The notes beneath the pieces were generated by a model that saw only the letters and a list, made by a program, of their open reading frames with translations, did not search any database and had not been told where the DNA came from. 5,525 nucleotides of DNA from an uncultured Veillonella sp. (lineage in GTDB: Bacteria > Bacillota > Negativicutes > Veillonellales > Veillonellaceae): NCBI GenBank assembly GCA_900550455.1, contig URSE01000071.1, positions 1-5,525 of the forward strand, read 5' to 3'. The position numbers and the translations under genes were made by a program. Below, piece after piece: positions 1 through 5,451 of the stretch (position 1 is the first letter of the stretch; each line of letters starts with the position of its first letter).

Positions 1-22
1 CGAAACTGCAGCTCTATCCTTC
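1..22 (-). other. Possible tRNA remnant at the window edge
   Basis: Directly after the tRNA-Arg CCA end, the minus strand reads GGATAGAGC followed by TGCAGTTTCG. This resembles the 3' half of a D-arm running into an anticodon stem. It also resembles the equivalent part of the neighbouring tRNA-Arg (GGACAGAGC, then GACAGTTTC), with about 15 of 21 positions matching. The 5' acceptor strand and 5' half of the D-stem are absent, because the space is taken by the end of tRNA-Arg, so it cannot be an intact tRNA. It may be a fragment of a decayed tandem tRNA or chance similarity. The window ends too soon to decide. Confidence 0.2.
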
Positions 23-99
23 TGGTGCGCCTAGAGGGAATCGAACCCCCAACCTGCAGTTTAGGAAACTGTCGCTCTGTCCGGTTGAGCTATAGACGC
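23..99 (-). tRNA. tRNA-Arg (anticodon CCU)
   Basis: The minus strand folds as a standard cloverleaf. The acceptor stem is GCGTCTA paired with TAGGCGC (one G-U). The D-arm is GCTC/GAGC with GG in the loop followed by A20, a known arginine identity base. The anticodon loop is TTCCTAA, giving anticodon CCU, which reads AGG. The variable loop has five bases, and the T-arm is GGGGG/CCCTC around TTCGATT. The discriminator base is A and the CCA end is encoded. The top pair of the anticodon stem (A27-C43) is mismatched; all other stems pair. AGG is used in dinB of this window. No strong dedicated promoter is evident: a TTGACT at 155-160 lacks a convincing -10 at the right distance, so the tRNA may be read from the upstream gene. 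Confidence 0.95.
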
Positions 100-105
100 A
101 TGTAA

Positions 106-125
106 GGCCACCATATAGGGTGGCC
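106..125 (-). terminator. Hairpin between the 96-aa gene and tRNA-Arg
   Basis: There is a perfect 7-bp GC-rich inverted repeat, GGCCACC/GGTGGCC, with a six-base loop. It starts a few bases after the stop codon of the 96-residue gene and ends six bases before the tRNA. On the minus strand it is followed only by TTACATG, so the U-tract is poor. It could be a weak terminator, or a processing or RNA-stabilising structure that separates mRNA from tRNA in a joint transcript. Confidence 0.45.
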
Positions 126-131
126 ATAGTA

Positions 132-422
132 TTAATCTTCTACAGGTCGGCTCCAGTCAACTTGAACCTCCGTAGCTTCCCACAAGCGGGTCAAGGCCAA
201 TTTCAAGTTACCCAAGGATTCCAATGGATCAATATCCAATTCTTGATAGGTATCAAGACCCATAGCGTGAGCGATAGAGTGATCCTGTTTCAAGAATGCA
301 CTTACCTTGTCAGCCCATTCTTGATTAGGAAGGGATACAGACAATTCTTTAGTCTCTGTATCATAGGCCACATAGCCTCGGTCATCTGCGCCATAATGGA
401 TGGCAACCTTAAACATACTCAT
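132..422 (-). CDS. Conserved-looking hypothetical protein, 96 aa
   Basis: I do not recognise this protein. It is a 96-residue soluble, acidic protein without a signal peptide, membrane segment or cysteines. It starts MSMFKVAIHYG, which looks like a first beta-strand, and contains YVAYDTETKELSVSLP, which reads like a two-strand sheet with a turn. A helical middle (EWADKVSAFLKQ) and a second helix (LESLGNLKLALTRLWE) follow, and the tail is VQVDWSRPVED. The start is set by a Shine-Dalgarno GAGGT at 429-433, about seven bases before the ATG; Met3 is an alternative. A -10-like TACAAT at 471-476 has no matching -35. The gene lies 68 bases after dinB, so it may be the last gene of that operon or have its own weak promoter. 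That it is coding rests on its ribosome site, its place in a one-direction gene cluster and its protein-like composition. Confidence 0.8.
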   Translation of the reverse strand: MSMFKVAIHYGADDRGYVAYDTETKELSVSLPNQEWADKVSAFLKQDHSIAHAMGLDTYQELDIDPLESLGNLKLALTRLWEATEVQVDWSRPVED

Positions 423-490
423 GTATCTACCTCATAGGTCAAACGACAGAATAACATTCTCATTTGTTTCATTGTATCATGAAAGTCCCC

Positions 491-1726
491 CTATTCGCTA
501 TCCTTAAGACCGTCCTCTTGAGGGCCACCATCACCATGGTGAAAGCGGTGTCGATTGCGACCAATCCCCTCTTGGGCTCGTTCCCAGGCAAAGCCCTTCA
601 TGATGGCATCTCCGCCAAACTGGGACTGAAGGCCATCTAGGGTCTGGGCTAATAGGTCTTCCTCCTCTTCCATTCCAAAGAGAGAGGTCTGGGCCACGGG
701 CTCAGATAGACCCGCCATGGTTAGGCCTAGAAGGCGAACCGGCCTGGTCCGCTTAATCTTGCTATAGAGGGACCGGGCCGCTGCCAGCATAAGGGACTCA
801 GAATCTGTCGGCGTATCCAAGGTTTTCTGGCGCGTAATCGTAGAGAAATCATTATAACGAATCTTGATAGACACTGTAGAGCCCATCAAATTTTTCTTAC
901 GGAGCTGACGAGCTACCCGATTAGCAAAGAACTGAAACTCTCGATCGATAAGGCTTTCATCATCTAAATCTTCCTCATAGGTCTCCTCCCGTCCTATGGA
1001 TTGGACCTGACGGTCCGGTTCAACAGGGCGATTATCGATCCCTCTAGCCAATTCCCAAAAGTGTTTAGCCTGGTTGCCTACAATGGGTACTAGCGCCCTC
1101 TCATCCTCTAAATGCTGCAGGTCTCCTATAGTCTTAAAACCAGCTTCCAAGAATTTCTTCTCCGTCTTGGCCCCCACACCCCAGAGGCGCTTGATAGGCA
1201 GTTTTCGAAGGAATTCCATCTCCTTCCCATAAGGAACTACCACTAGACCGTCGGGTTTATCTAAGTCCGAGGCAATCTTGGCCAAGAACTTATTAGGAGC
1301 TAGGCCAGCCGATATAATGAGTCCCGTCTCTTCAAAGACCCGCCGCTTGATGGCCCGCCCTAGATCATAAGGCCCCTTAAAACGATGGGTAGATCCAGTC
1401 ACATCAAGAAAGGCCTCGTCCAGGGACAAGGGCTCAATCATATCCGTAAACTCCTCCATAACCTTGTGGATTTGTCCGGATATAAGCTTGTAATAATCGA
1501 TGCGGGGCCAAATAAAAATCCCCTCAGGGCAGAGCTTACGAGCCTTCTCCGTAGCCATAGCTGAGTGAACCCCAAACTTACGAGCCTCATAGGAGGCCGT
1601 ACAGACTACCCCACGTGCAGAAAGACCGCCCACAATCAGGGGGCGGTCTCTATAGTCTGGGTTATCGCGCTGTTCTACGGATGCATAGAAGGCATCCATA
1701 TCCACATGCATAATCCAACGTCTCAT
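491..1726 (-). CDS. dinB: DNA polymerase IV (Y-family translesion polymerase)
   Basis: This is an error-prone, non-processive polymerase that extends DNA past lesions and stalled forks. The 411-residue product has the family length and order. The palm motif HVDMDAFYASVE (residues 7-18) carries metal ligand D9 and a Tyr steric gate at 14. YEARKFGV (46-53) is in the finger region. SLDEAFLDV (101-109) carries the catalytic pair D103 and E104. GLAPNKFLAKIASDLDKPDG (141-160) is conserved, and the helix-hairpin-helix thumb includes LWGVGAKTEKKF (181-192). The little finger spans about 241-345, and the beta-clamp peptide QTSLF is at 346-350. A 59-codon in-frame extension upstream is rejected because it lies wholly within the arsR-like gene and is unlike any Pol IV N-terminus. 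The ATG lies four bases after the arsR-like stop with only a weak AGAAG ahead of it, so translation is probably coupled. Rare-type codons (CTA, CGG, AGG) are frequent, as expected for a low-expression gene. Confidence 0.96.
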   Translation of the reverse strand: MRRWIMHVDMDAFYASVEQRDNPDYRDRPLIVGGLSARGVVCTASYEARKFGVHSAMATEKARKLCPEGIFIWPRIDYYKLISGQIHKVMEEFTDMIEPLSLDEAFLDVTGSTHRFKGPYDLGRAIKRRVFEETGLIISAGLAPNKFLAKIASDLDKPDGLVVVPYGKEMEFLRKLPIKRLWGVGAKTEKKFLEAGFKTIGDLQHLEDERALVPIVGNQAKHFWELARGIDNRPVEPDRQVQSIGREETYEEDLDDESLIDREFQFFANRVARQLRKKNLMGSTVSIKIRYNDFSTITRQKTLDTPTDSESLMLAAARSLYSKIKRTRPVRLLGLTMAGLSEPVAQTSLFGMEEEEDLLAQTLDGLQSQFGGDAIMKGFAWERAQEGIGRNRHRFHHGDGGPQEDGLKDSE

Positions 1727-1730
1727 AGGC

Positions 1731-2069
1731 TTACGCTTCTGGGCCGTCTTCGATGCGACAGTACTTAATTTGGGAACAAATGCATTCGTCCTTTGTTTCG
1801 TACAATTGAGGAATGATTTTGAGGAGCTCTTGGAAAGCTGGCTCATTGATGGAGTAACGAGTCCACAAGCCATTCCGTTGGGAATTAACCACACCCGCAT
1901 CAATGAGGATTTTCATATGGTAGCTCAAAGTAGATTGGGAGAGGTTAAAGCTAGCCAAGATATCTGCTGCACACAATTCATTACAAGACAACATGTCAAT
2001 GATATGCAAGCGAGTTTCATCGGACAAGGCTTTGAAAACCGTTGCTAAGCGTTCATAAGATAATTCCAT
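1731..2069 (-). CDS. ArsR/SmtB-family winged-helix transcriptional regulator
   Basis: This is a 112-residue dimeric DNA-binding repressor type, normally released from its operator by metal, metalloid or thiol signals. Seen in the sequence: the N-terminal helix ending KALSDETRLHII (13-24); the alpha-3 box ELCAADIL (31-38); and the recognition helix region FNLSQSTLSYHMKIL (41-55). These are followed by the beta-wing VVNSQRNGLWTRYSI (60-74). ArsR proteins that bind As(III) in alpha-3 usually have two cysteines (ELCxCD). Here only C33 remains and the second is Ala, but C29 and a C-terminal cluster C96, C98 and C104 (ECICSQIKYC) could form another thiolate site. The inducer is therefore unknown. 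A Shine-Dalgarno AAGGGTGA precedes the ATG. The gene lies 29 bases after purA and four bases before dinB, implying co-transcription. No efflux pump or reductase gene is present in the window. Confidence 0.93.
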   Translation of the reverse strand: MELSYERLATVFKALSDETRLHIIDMLSCNELCAADILASFNLSQSTLSYHMKILIDAGVVNSQRNGLWTRYSINEPAFQELLKIIPQLYETKDECICSQIKYCRIEDGPEA

Positions 2070-2098
2070 GGTTACTTCACCCTTTATTTAACAGAAAA

Positions 2099-3394
2099 TT
2101 ATTGATACATTTTGTCCAAAGCGATGGTTTGATCGCGGTTAGGACCTACGGAAACAATACCCAAAGGTACGCCTGTTACAGCGGCAATACGTTCTACATA
2201 AGCGCGAGCCGCAGCTGGTAATTGATTGTATTCGCGAATGCCGGAGATATCTTCTTTCCAACCAGGCATTGTTTCATATACAGGTTGGCATTGAGCCAAT
2301 TTTTTAAGGTCTGCCGGGAAGCCCTTCACAGGCTTACCGTCGATGGTATAGCCTACACAAATCTTGAGTTCATCGAAGGAATCGAGGATATCGAGACGGG
2401 TAATCGCCAAGTGGTCTAAGGAGTTAAGAGCAGCAGCGTATTTTACCACCACCAAATCGAGCCAACCACAACGGCGAGGACGGCCTGTTACAGTACCAAA
2501 TTCATGGCCTTCATTACGGATCTTATCCCCTGTTTGATCCAAGAGTTCAGATGGGAATGGGCCTTCACCAACCCGTGTGGAGTAAGCTTTTACAACCCCT
2601 ACGATTCCCTTGAGATAATTAGGGCCCAGGCCAGCGCCAGTGGAGGCACCACCAGCTACTGGATGAGAGGAGGTTACAAATGGATAGGTACCATTGTCTA
2701 AGTCAAGCATAGTTGCTTGAGCCCCTTCAAAGAGGACCTTCTTACCGGATTCGATCATCTCAAAGAGTTCTACATTGGTGTCGGTCACCATGTGGCGGAT
2801 TTGATCAGCATAGCCCAAGTATTCCTTGAGAAGAGTATCGTAATCGACCATGAGTTCTGGTTGGTTATAAACCTTTTCCAACATGGCATTTTTCATCTTC
2901 ACATTGTAAGCTAGCTTTTCCTTAAAGACTTCTGGGTCCATAAGGTCGCACATACGGATACCTACACGGTTTACCTTATCTGCGTAACAAGGGCCAATAC
3001 CGTTTTTAGTAGTGCCAATTTTTTGGCCTTCAGCCTTAGAATTTTCTTCAGCTACATCAAGAGCGCGGTGGTAAGGCATTACCACATGAGCACGGTCAGA
3101 AATTTTAAGGTTCTTAGCGGATTTACCTTTTTCTTCAAGGCCCTTAATTTCGTCAAGGAGACCCTTTGGATCCACTACAACACCTGTGCCGATAATATTT
3201 TCTTTATTATCATATAAAATACCAGATGGTAAGAGTCGGAGGGCAAAAGCTTGATCATCTACAACAACAGTATGTCCTGCATTGTTGCCCCCTTGGCTGC
3301 GAACAACGACGTCTGCTTGTTCAGCCAAATAGTCAACGACCTTACCTTTACCTTCGTCACCCCATTGAGTGCCGATTACCATACTTGTAGCCAT
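2099..3394 (-). CDS. purA: Adenylosuccinate synthetase
   Basis: The enzyme converts IMP, aspartate and GTP to adenylosuccinate, GDP and phosphate, the first committed step from IMP to AMP, in the cytoplasm. The 431-residue length is normal. Motifs run in order: P-loop GDEGKG (12-17) with catalytic base D13; NNAGHT with H41; GTTKNGIGP (127-135) and R143 for IMP binding; and LFEGAQ with Q226. TYPFVTSSHP (236-245), RVGEGPFPSEL (274-284) and GRPRRCGWLD (304-313) with R305 and R307 follow. RLDILD (333-338) carries the guanine-binding Asp335, and SVGP is at 415-418. All key residues are present, so it should be active. The start is fixed by GGGAGGA about nine bases upstream and by the family N-terminus (MVIGTQWGDEGKGK follows). 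It is the first gene of a likely purA, arsR-like, dinB transcript and has its own promoter region upstream. Confidence 0.98.
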   Translation of the reverse strand: MATSMVIGTQWGDEGKGKVVDYLAEQADVVVRSQGGNNAGHTVVVDDQAFALRLLPSGILYDNKENIIGTGVVVDPKGLLDEIKGLEEKGKSAKNLKISDRAHVVMPYHRALDVAEENSKAEGQKIGTTKNGIGPCYADKVNRVGIRMCDLMDPEVFKEKLAYNVKMKNAMLEKVYNQPELMVDYDTLLKEYLGYADQIRHMVTDTNVELFEMIESGKKVLFEGAQATMLDLDNGTYPFVTSSHPVAGGASTGAGLGPNYLKGIVGVVKAYSTRVGEGPFPSELLDQTGDKIRNEGHEFGTVTGRPRRCGWLDLVVVKYAAALNSLDHLAITRLDILDSFDELKICVGYTIDGKPVKGFPADLKKLAQCQPVYETMPGWKEDISGIREYNQLPAAARAYVERIAAVTGVPLGIVSVGPNRDQTIALDKMYQ

Positions 3395-3458
3395 GCTCTA
3401 TATCCTCCCTATATGGAACGTATGAGTGGGATTTCCTGAAAAACCCTTTTACTTCCAT

Positions 3459-3467
3459 ATTATAGCA
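3459..3467 (-). promoter_or_regulatory. Extended -10 promoter of purA
   Basis: The minus strand carries TGCTATAAT, a consensus -10 hexamer with the extended TGn element. It places the start point near 3452 and gives a leader of about 57 bases before purA. No TTGACA-like -35 is found at 16-18 bases; that position (3482-3487) lies inside a perfect palindrome. The promoter lies between the IS and purA, so the insertion should leave it intact. Confidence 0.65.
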
Positions 3468-3478
3468 GAATTTTTGTA

Positions 3479-3510
3479 TATATGCATATAATTCAATCTA
3501 TCGATATAGA
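3479..3510. promoter_or_regulatory. Two palindromes upstream of the purA -10 (candidate operators)
   Basis: TATATGCATATA (3479-3490) is a perfect 12-bp palindrome that covers the place of the -35 element. TCTAT-CGAT-ATAGA (3497-3510) is a 5-bp inverted repeat around a four-base centre, just upstream. Spacing fits protein binding over the promoter, possibly by the ArsR-like product of the same operon. The region is very AT-rich, so chance palindromes are not rare, and neither matches an ArsR/SmtB operator I could name with certainty. Confidence 0.3.
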
Positions 3511-3556
3511 ATTTAACCAGTTAATTAAATAATCTTTTCTCACAACGATAAAAAAT

Positions 3557-3602
3557 GGGGCTGTAACAGAATGCAATTTTTAACACATTCTGCTGCAGTC
3601 CC
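3557..3602. repeat. IS left terminal inverted repeat, nested in a hairpin
   Basis: The terminal repeat GGGGCTGTAACAGAAT starts at 3557. The same end is an imperfect palindrome: GGGGCTG (3557-3563) pairs with CAGTCCC (3596-3602, one G-T), and CAGAATG (3567-3573) pairs with CATTCTG (3586-3592). Unpaired TAA/CTG lies between the two stems and a 12-base AT-rich loop closes the structure. The transposase recognition end can therefore also fold as single-stranded DNA or RNA. Confidence 0.75.
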
Positions 3603-3620
3603 TTTCGATTCAGTAAAATA

Positions 3621-3661
3621 GAGCACTCTTTTCTCCATCTCATTTTGGGAAAAGAGTGCTC
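3621..3661 (-). terminator. Hairpin downstream of the transposase gene
   Basis: GAGCACTCTTTTC (3621-3633) and GAAAAGAGTGCTC (3649-3661) form a perfect 13-bp stem that can extend by two more pairs, one of them a G-T. The loop is about 11 bases. It lies 57 bases after the transposase stop and on the minus strand is followed by TATTTTAC. It probably ends the transposase transcript before it reaches purA, although the U-tract is short. Confidence 0.6.
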
Positions 3662-3718
3662 ATTCCTGTTTTTAGGCGCACTTTAATAAGCCTATGAAAA
3701 TTTACATTTTTTTAGGTT

Positions 3719-5326
3719 TTAGGCGATGTCTTTAAGGCTAAATAATCGTTGTTGGAGACGATTTGCCATATTTCTGTTATGTAGTTTTTGTAAGTTGAAG
3801 CCGATGGCTACTAGGTACATTTCCTTGTGAACTTTCTCAGCACCACGATGACGCAAGCGGCGGTAATCGTAATCTTGTTTTAAAACACCGAATACACCTT
3901 CAACTTGAATGGAACGGTTAACACGCAACTGCGTTCCTAGCGGAGAGAGAAAGATTTCTTTGTTTTTCTGTTGCAAAGTATTGTAATGAACAGGAATGGA
4001 AACACGCTTGTTACTCTTAGGTTCTAGGCCCTTATAAGGAGGTTGGCATTCTAAGCGTAGTTGACAGCCACTACAATTTTCGCATTGGTAAATCCGACTT
4101 TCTTTCACAAATCCTGTTTGTGTTTTTCGATGACTAATATGCGAGAATGGTAAAGCTCGCTTAGCTGCGCAGGTAAATATGTCAACCTCTGGATCAAACT
4201 CCATATTTTCAGCGCGTCCAATAGCATTTTGCCATTTTCTTGTTTTAGAACGCTCATAGTTTTGTGGTTTGATACAAGATTTGTAGTTGTTAGCTGCTAA
4301 CCACGTGTAGTTTTCTTCACTATCATAACCAGCATCTGCTACGATGTACTCGAACTTTCTACCATGGATACGCTCTAAATCTTTTAAGAAGGGAATCAAT
4401 GTTAGTGTGTCCGTTGGATTGGGATAGATGCCTAACCCAAGGATGTACTCACTATGTGCAGCCACTTGAATATTATAGCCAGCTTTCAATTGACCGTTTT
4501 TCATATGGTCATCTTTCATGCGCATGAAAGTCGCATCATGGTCTATTTTGGAATAACTATTTCTTGTGCCCATGGTTCCTAGATGTCTTTCATATTCTAA
4601 GCGTTTAGACAAAAGATCATCAGCTCTTTCAAATAAGCGTTGTAAAACAGTTTTTCGTTTTCCTTTGCCGTGAACGAATGTAACCTTCTCGTTTTTAATA
4701 CGCTTTTCTAGCTCTTGATAGATCATTTCATCGTTAAAACAACTCATATCTTCGCCACGTTGACGTTGGATATCAGCTTTTAAAGTATCCAACTTGGCCG
4801 GCAGTTTAGCCATATGCTTTTCGACGGATTTGCGCCAAACAAAGGTATAGCGATTGGCATTAGCTTCTAATTTAGTGCCGTCGATAAAGGCTTCTTTAAA
4901 GTTGATGCTATCACGTTGTTCAATTTTGTCGATGACTTGAACAAACAAATCTTCTACGACAGGAAGTGTTAACCGCGTGAATATCCGTTGAAAGGCCATA
5001 TGGCTTGGGACACTATATCCATCGAGAAGCCATTTATATTGTAAATTGACTTGACATTGTCGATGGATAGCACGCGTAGAATACACGCCTTCCATCATAG
5101 CAAATATCATAAGCTTGCAAAGAATTTTCGGTGGGACGCTAGGTTTTCTTCCTTTGGAAGAGTATAAACCTTGTACTTTATTAAAATCTACCTCCTCTAG
5201 TACAAGGTCGAGCAATCGAACCGGTTCATTCTCTCCAATCATAAGACCATAATCAAACGGAAGATGCGTTTGCTTTGGCATCGCATTTTCGGTATAATCT
5301 AATTGGTATTTTTGGAAACTGTTCAT
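3719..5326 (-). CDS. IS1182-family DDE transposase, 535 aa
   Basis: The enzyme cuts and joins the element's ends. The N-terminal part (about 25-130) contains FDYGLMIGENEPVRLLD and KPSVPPKILCKLMIFAMMEG, typical of the InsH-like N-terminal domain. The catalytic acids are likely D149 (FIDGTKLEANANRY), D331 (YIVADAGYDSEENY) and E476 (QVEGVFGVLKQDYDYRRLRHRG). A cysteine cluster, C415, C418, C421 and C427 (CENCSGCQLRLEC), sits before the Glu and may bind zinc. A charged stretch (165-250) lies between the first Asp and the RNase H-like remainder. The length is normal and the frame intact. Start choice is uncertain: the ATG at 5324-5326 has no Shine-Dalgarno, and a consensus TATAAT lies only six bases before it. 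Met16 (5279-5281) is the next candidate but also lacks a ribosome site. Confidence 0.95.
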   Translation of the reverse strand: MNSFQKYQLDYTENAMPKQTHLPFDYGLMIGENEPVRLLDLVLEEVDFNKVQGLYSSKGRKPSVPPKILCKLMIFAMMEGVYSTRAIHRQCQVNLQYKWLLDGYSVPSHMAFQRIFTRLTLPVVEDLFVQVIDKIEQRDSINFKEAFIDGTKLEANANRYTFVWRKSVEKHMAKLPAKLDTLKADIQRQRGEDMSCFNDEMIYQELEKRIKNEKVTFVHGKGKRKTVLQRLFERADDLLSKRLEYERHLGTMGTRNSYSKIDHDATFMRMKDDHMKNGQLKAGYNIQVAAHSEYILGLGIYPNPTDTLTLIPFLKDLERIHGRKFEYIVADAGYDSEENYTWLAANNYKSCIKPQNYERSKTRKWQNAIGRAENMEFDPEVDIFTCAAKRALPFSHISHRKTQTGFVKESRIYQCENCSGCQLRLECQPPYKGLEPKSNKRVSIPVHYNTLQQKNKEIFLSPLGTQLRVNRSIQVEGVFGVLKQDYDYRRLRHRGAEKVHKEMYLVAIGFNLQKLHNRNMANRLQQRLFSLKDIA

Positions 5327-5332
5327 AAATCA

Positions 5333-5338
5333 ATTATA
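5333..5338 (-). promoter_or_regulatory. -10 element of the transposase promoter, leaderless start
   Basis: The minus strand has TATAAT followed by TGATTT and then the transposase ATG. A start point about seven bases after the hexamer falls on or next to the A of the ATG, predicting a leaderless mRNA. The -35 position (about 5356-5361) lies inside the GC-rich terminator hairpin and reads CGCCCG, far from consensus. The promoter should therefore be weak, consistent with low transposase expression. Confidence 0.5.
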
Positions 5339-5340
5339 CT

Positions 5341-5370
5341 AGAAAAAGGCGCCTTCGGGCGCCTTTTTCT
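5341..5370. terminator. Strong bidirectional terminator hairpin upstream of the transposase
   Basis: AGAAAAAGGCGCC and GGCGCCTTTTTCT form a perfect 13-bp stem around a four-base loop (TTCG on the plus strand). A-tract and T-tract flanks make it work in both directions. It lies inside the IS, just before the transposase. On the minus strand it would stop transcription entering from the host genome before the transposase frame; on the plus strand it would stop outward transcription. Confidence 0.88.
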
Positions 5371-5380
5371 TTACCTAATG

Positions 5381-5422
5381 CAAAGAGGATGCGCACTGAA
5401 TTTTCAGTACTCATCCTCTTTG
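5381..5422. repeat. Long hairpin near the IS right end
   Basis: CAAAGAGGATG (5381-5391) pairs perfectly with CATCCTCTTTG (5412-5422). Inside it ACTGAA (5395-5400) pairs with TTCAGT (5403-5408), leaving a CGC/ACT internal loop. No T-run follows, so it is not an obvious terminator. It may be a transposase-binding or host-factor site, or the structured RNA of read-in transcripts. Confidence 0.6.
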
Positions 5423-5429
5423 TGATTAA

Positions 5430-5451
5430 GGGGCTATTTTGTTACAGCCCC
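5430..5451. repeat. IS right terminal inverted repeat, nested in a hairpin
   Basis: The minus strand begins GGGGCTGTAACAAAAT at 5451, matching the left end at 15 of 16 positions. This end is also a small palindrome: GGGGCT (5430-5435) pairs with AGCCCC (5446-5451) around a ten-base loop. Confidence 0.8.

Larger units (their letters stand above)
3557..5451 (-). mobile_element. Complete IS1182-family insertion sequence, 1895 bp
   Basis: The element is bounded by inverted repeats. The left end reads GGGGCTGTAACAGAAT and the right end, on the minus strand, GGGGCTGTAACAAAAT, identical at 15 of 16 positions. It encodes one intact transposase, with 162 non-coding bases at the left end and 125 at the right. 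The flanking bases are AAT on both sides (3554-3556 and 5452-5454), which could be a 3-bp target duplication but is short enough to be chance. The intact reading frame and matched ends suggest a recent, possibly active insertion. Family assignment rests on the transposase: N-terminal domain, DDE residues, and a cysteine cluster between the second Asp and the Glu. Confidence 0.9.

Noticed and set aside
120..437. 105-codon plus-strand open frame
   Set aside because: It lies antisense over the 96-residue minus-strand gene, has no ribosome site and no recognisable protein features, so it is a shadow frame.
467..484. TTTCAT/ATGAAA inverted repeat after dinB as a terminator
   Set aside because: Six AT-rich pairs with no T-run on the minus strand are too weak to support a terminator call.
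1770..2048. 92-codon plus-strand open frame opposite the ArsR-like gene
   Set aside because: It is antisense to a clear winged-helix protein, with no start signals and no known motif.
2222..3439. Several plus-strand open frames of 62-65 codons opposite purA
   Set aside because: All mirror a strongly conserved enzyme gene and lack ribosome sites or protein-like composition.
3395..3718. Search for a hidden small gene or riboswitch between purA and the transposase
   Set aside because: Only the purA promoter, palindromes, the IS left end and its hairpin are visible. The only open frame of note is the tail of the split cysteine ORF; no riboswitch-like conserved core was recognised.
5270..5298. 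Plus-strand TTGCTT, 17 bases, TATAAT: possible outward promoter within the IS
   Set aside because: The -35 is weak, and transcription would meet the strong bidirectional terminator at 5341-5370 within about 40 bases.
3676..5397. GCGCACT occurring in both non-coding ends of the IS
   Set aside because: A seven-base match in the same orientation at unequal distances from the ends is easily explained by chance.
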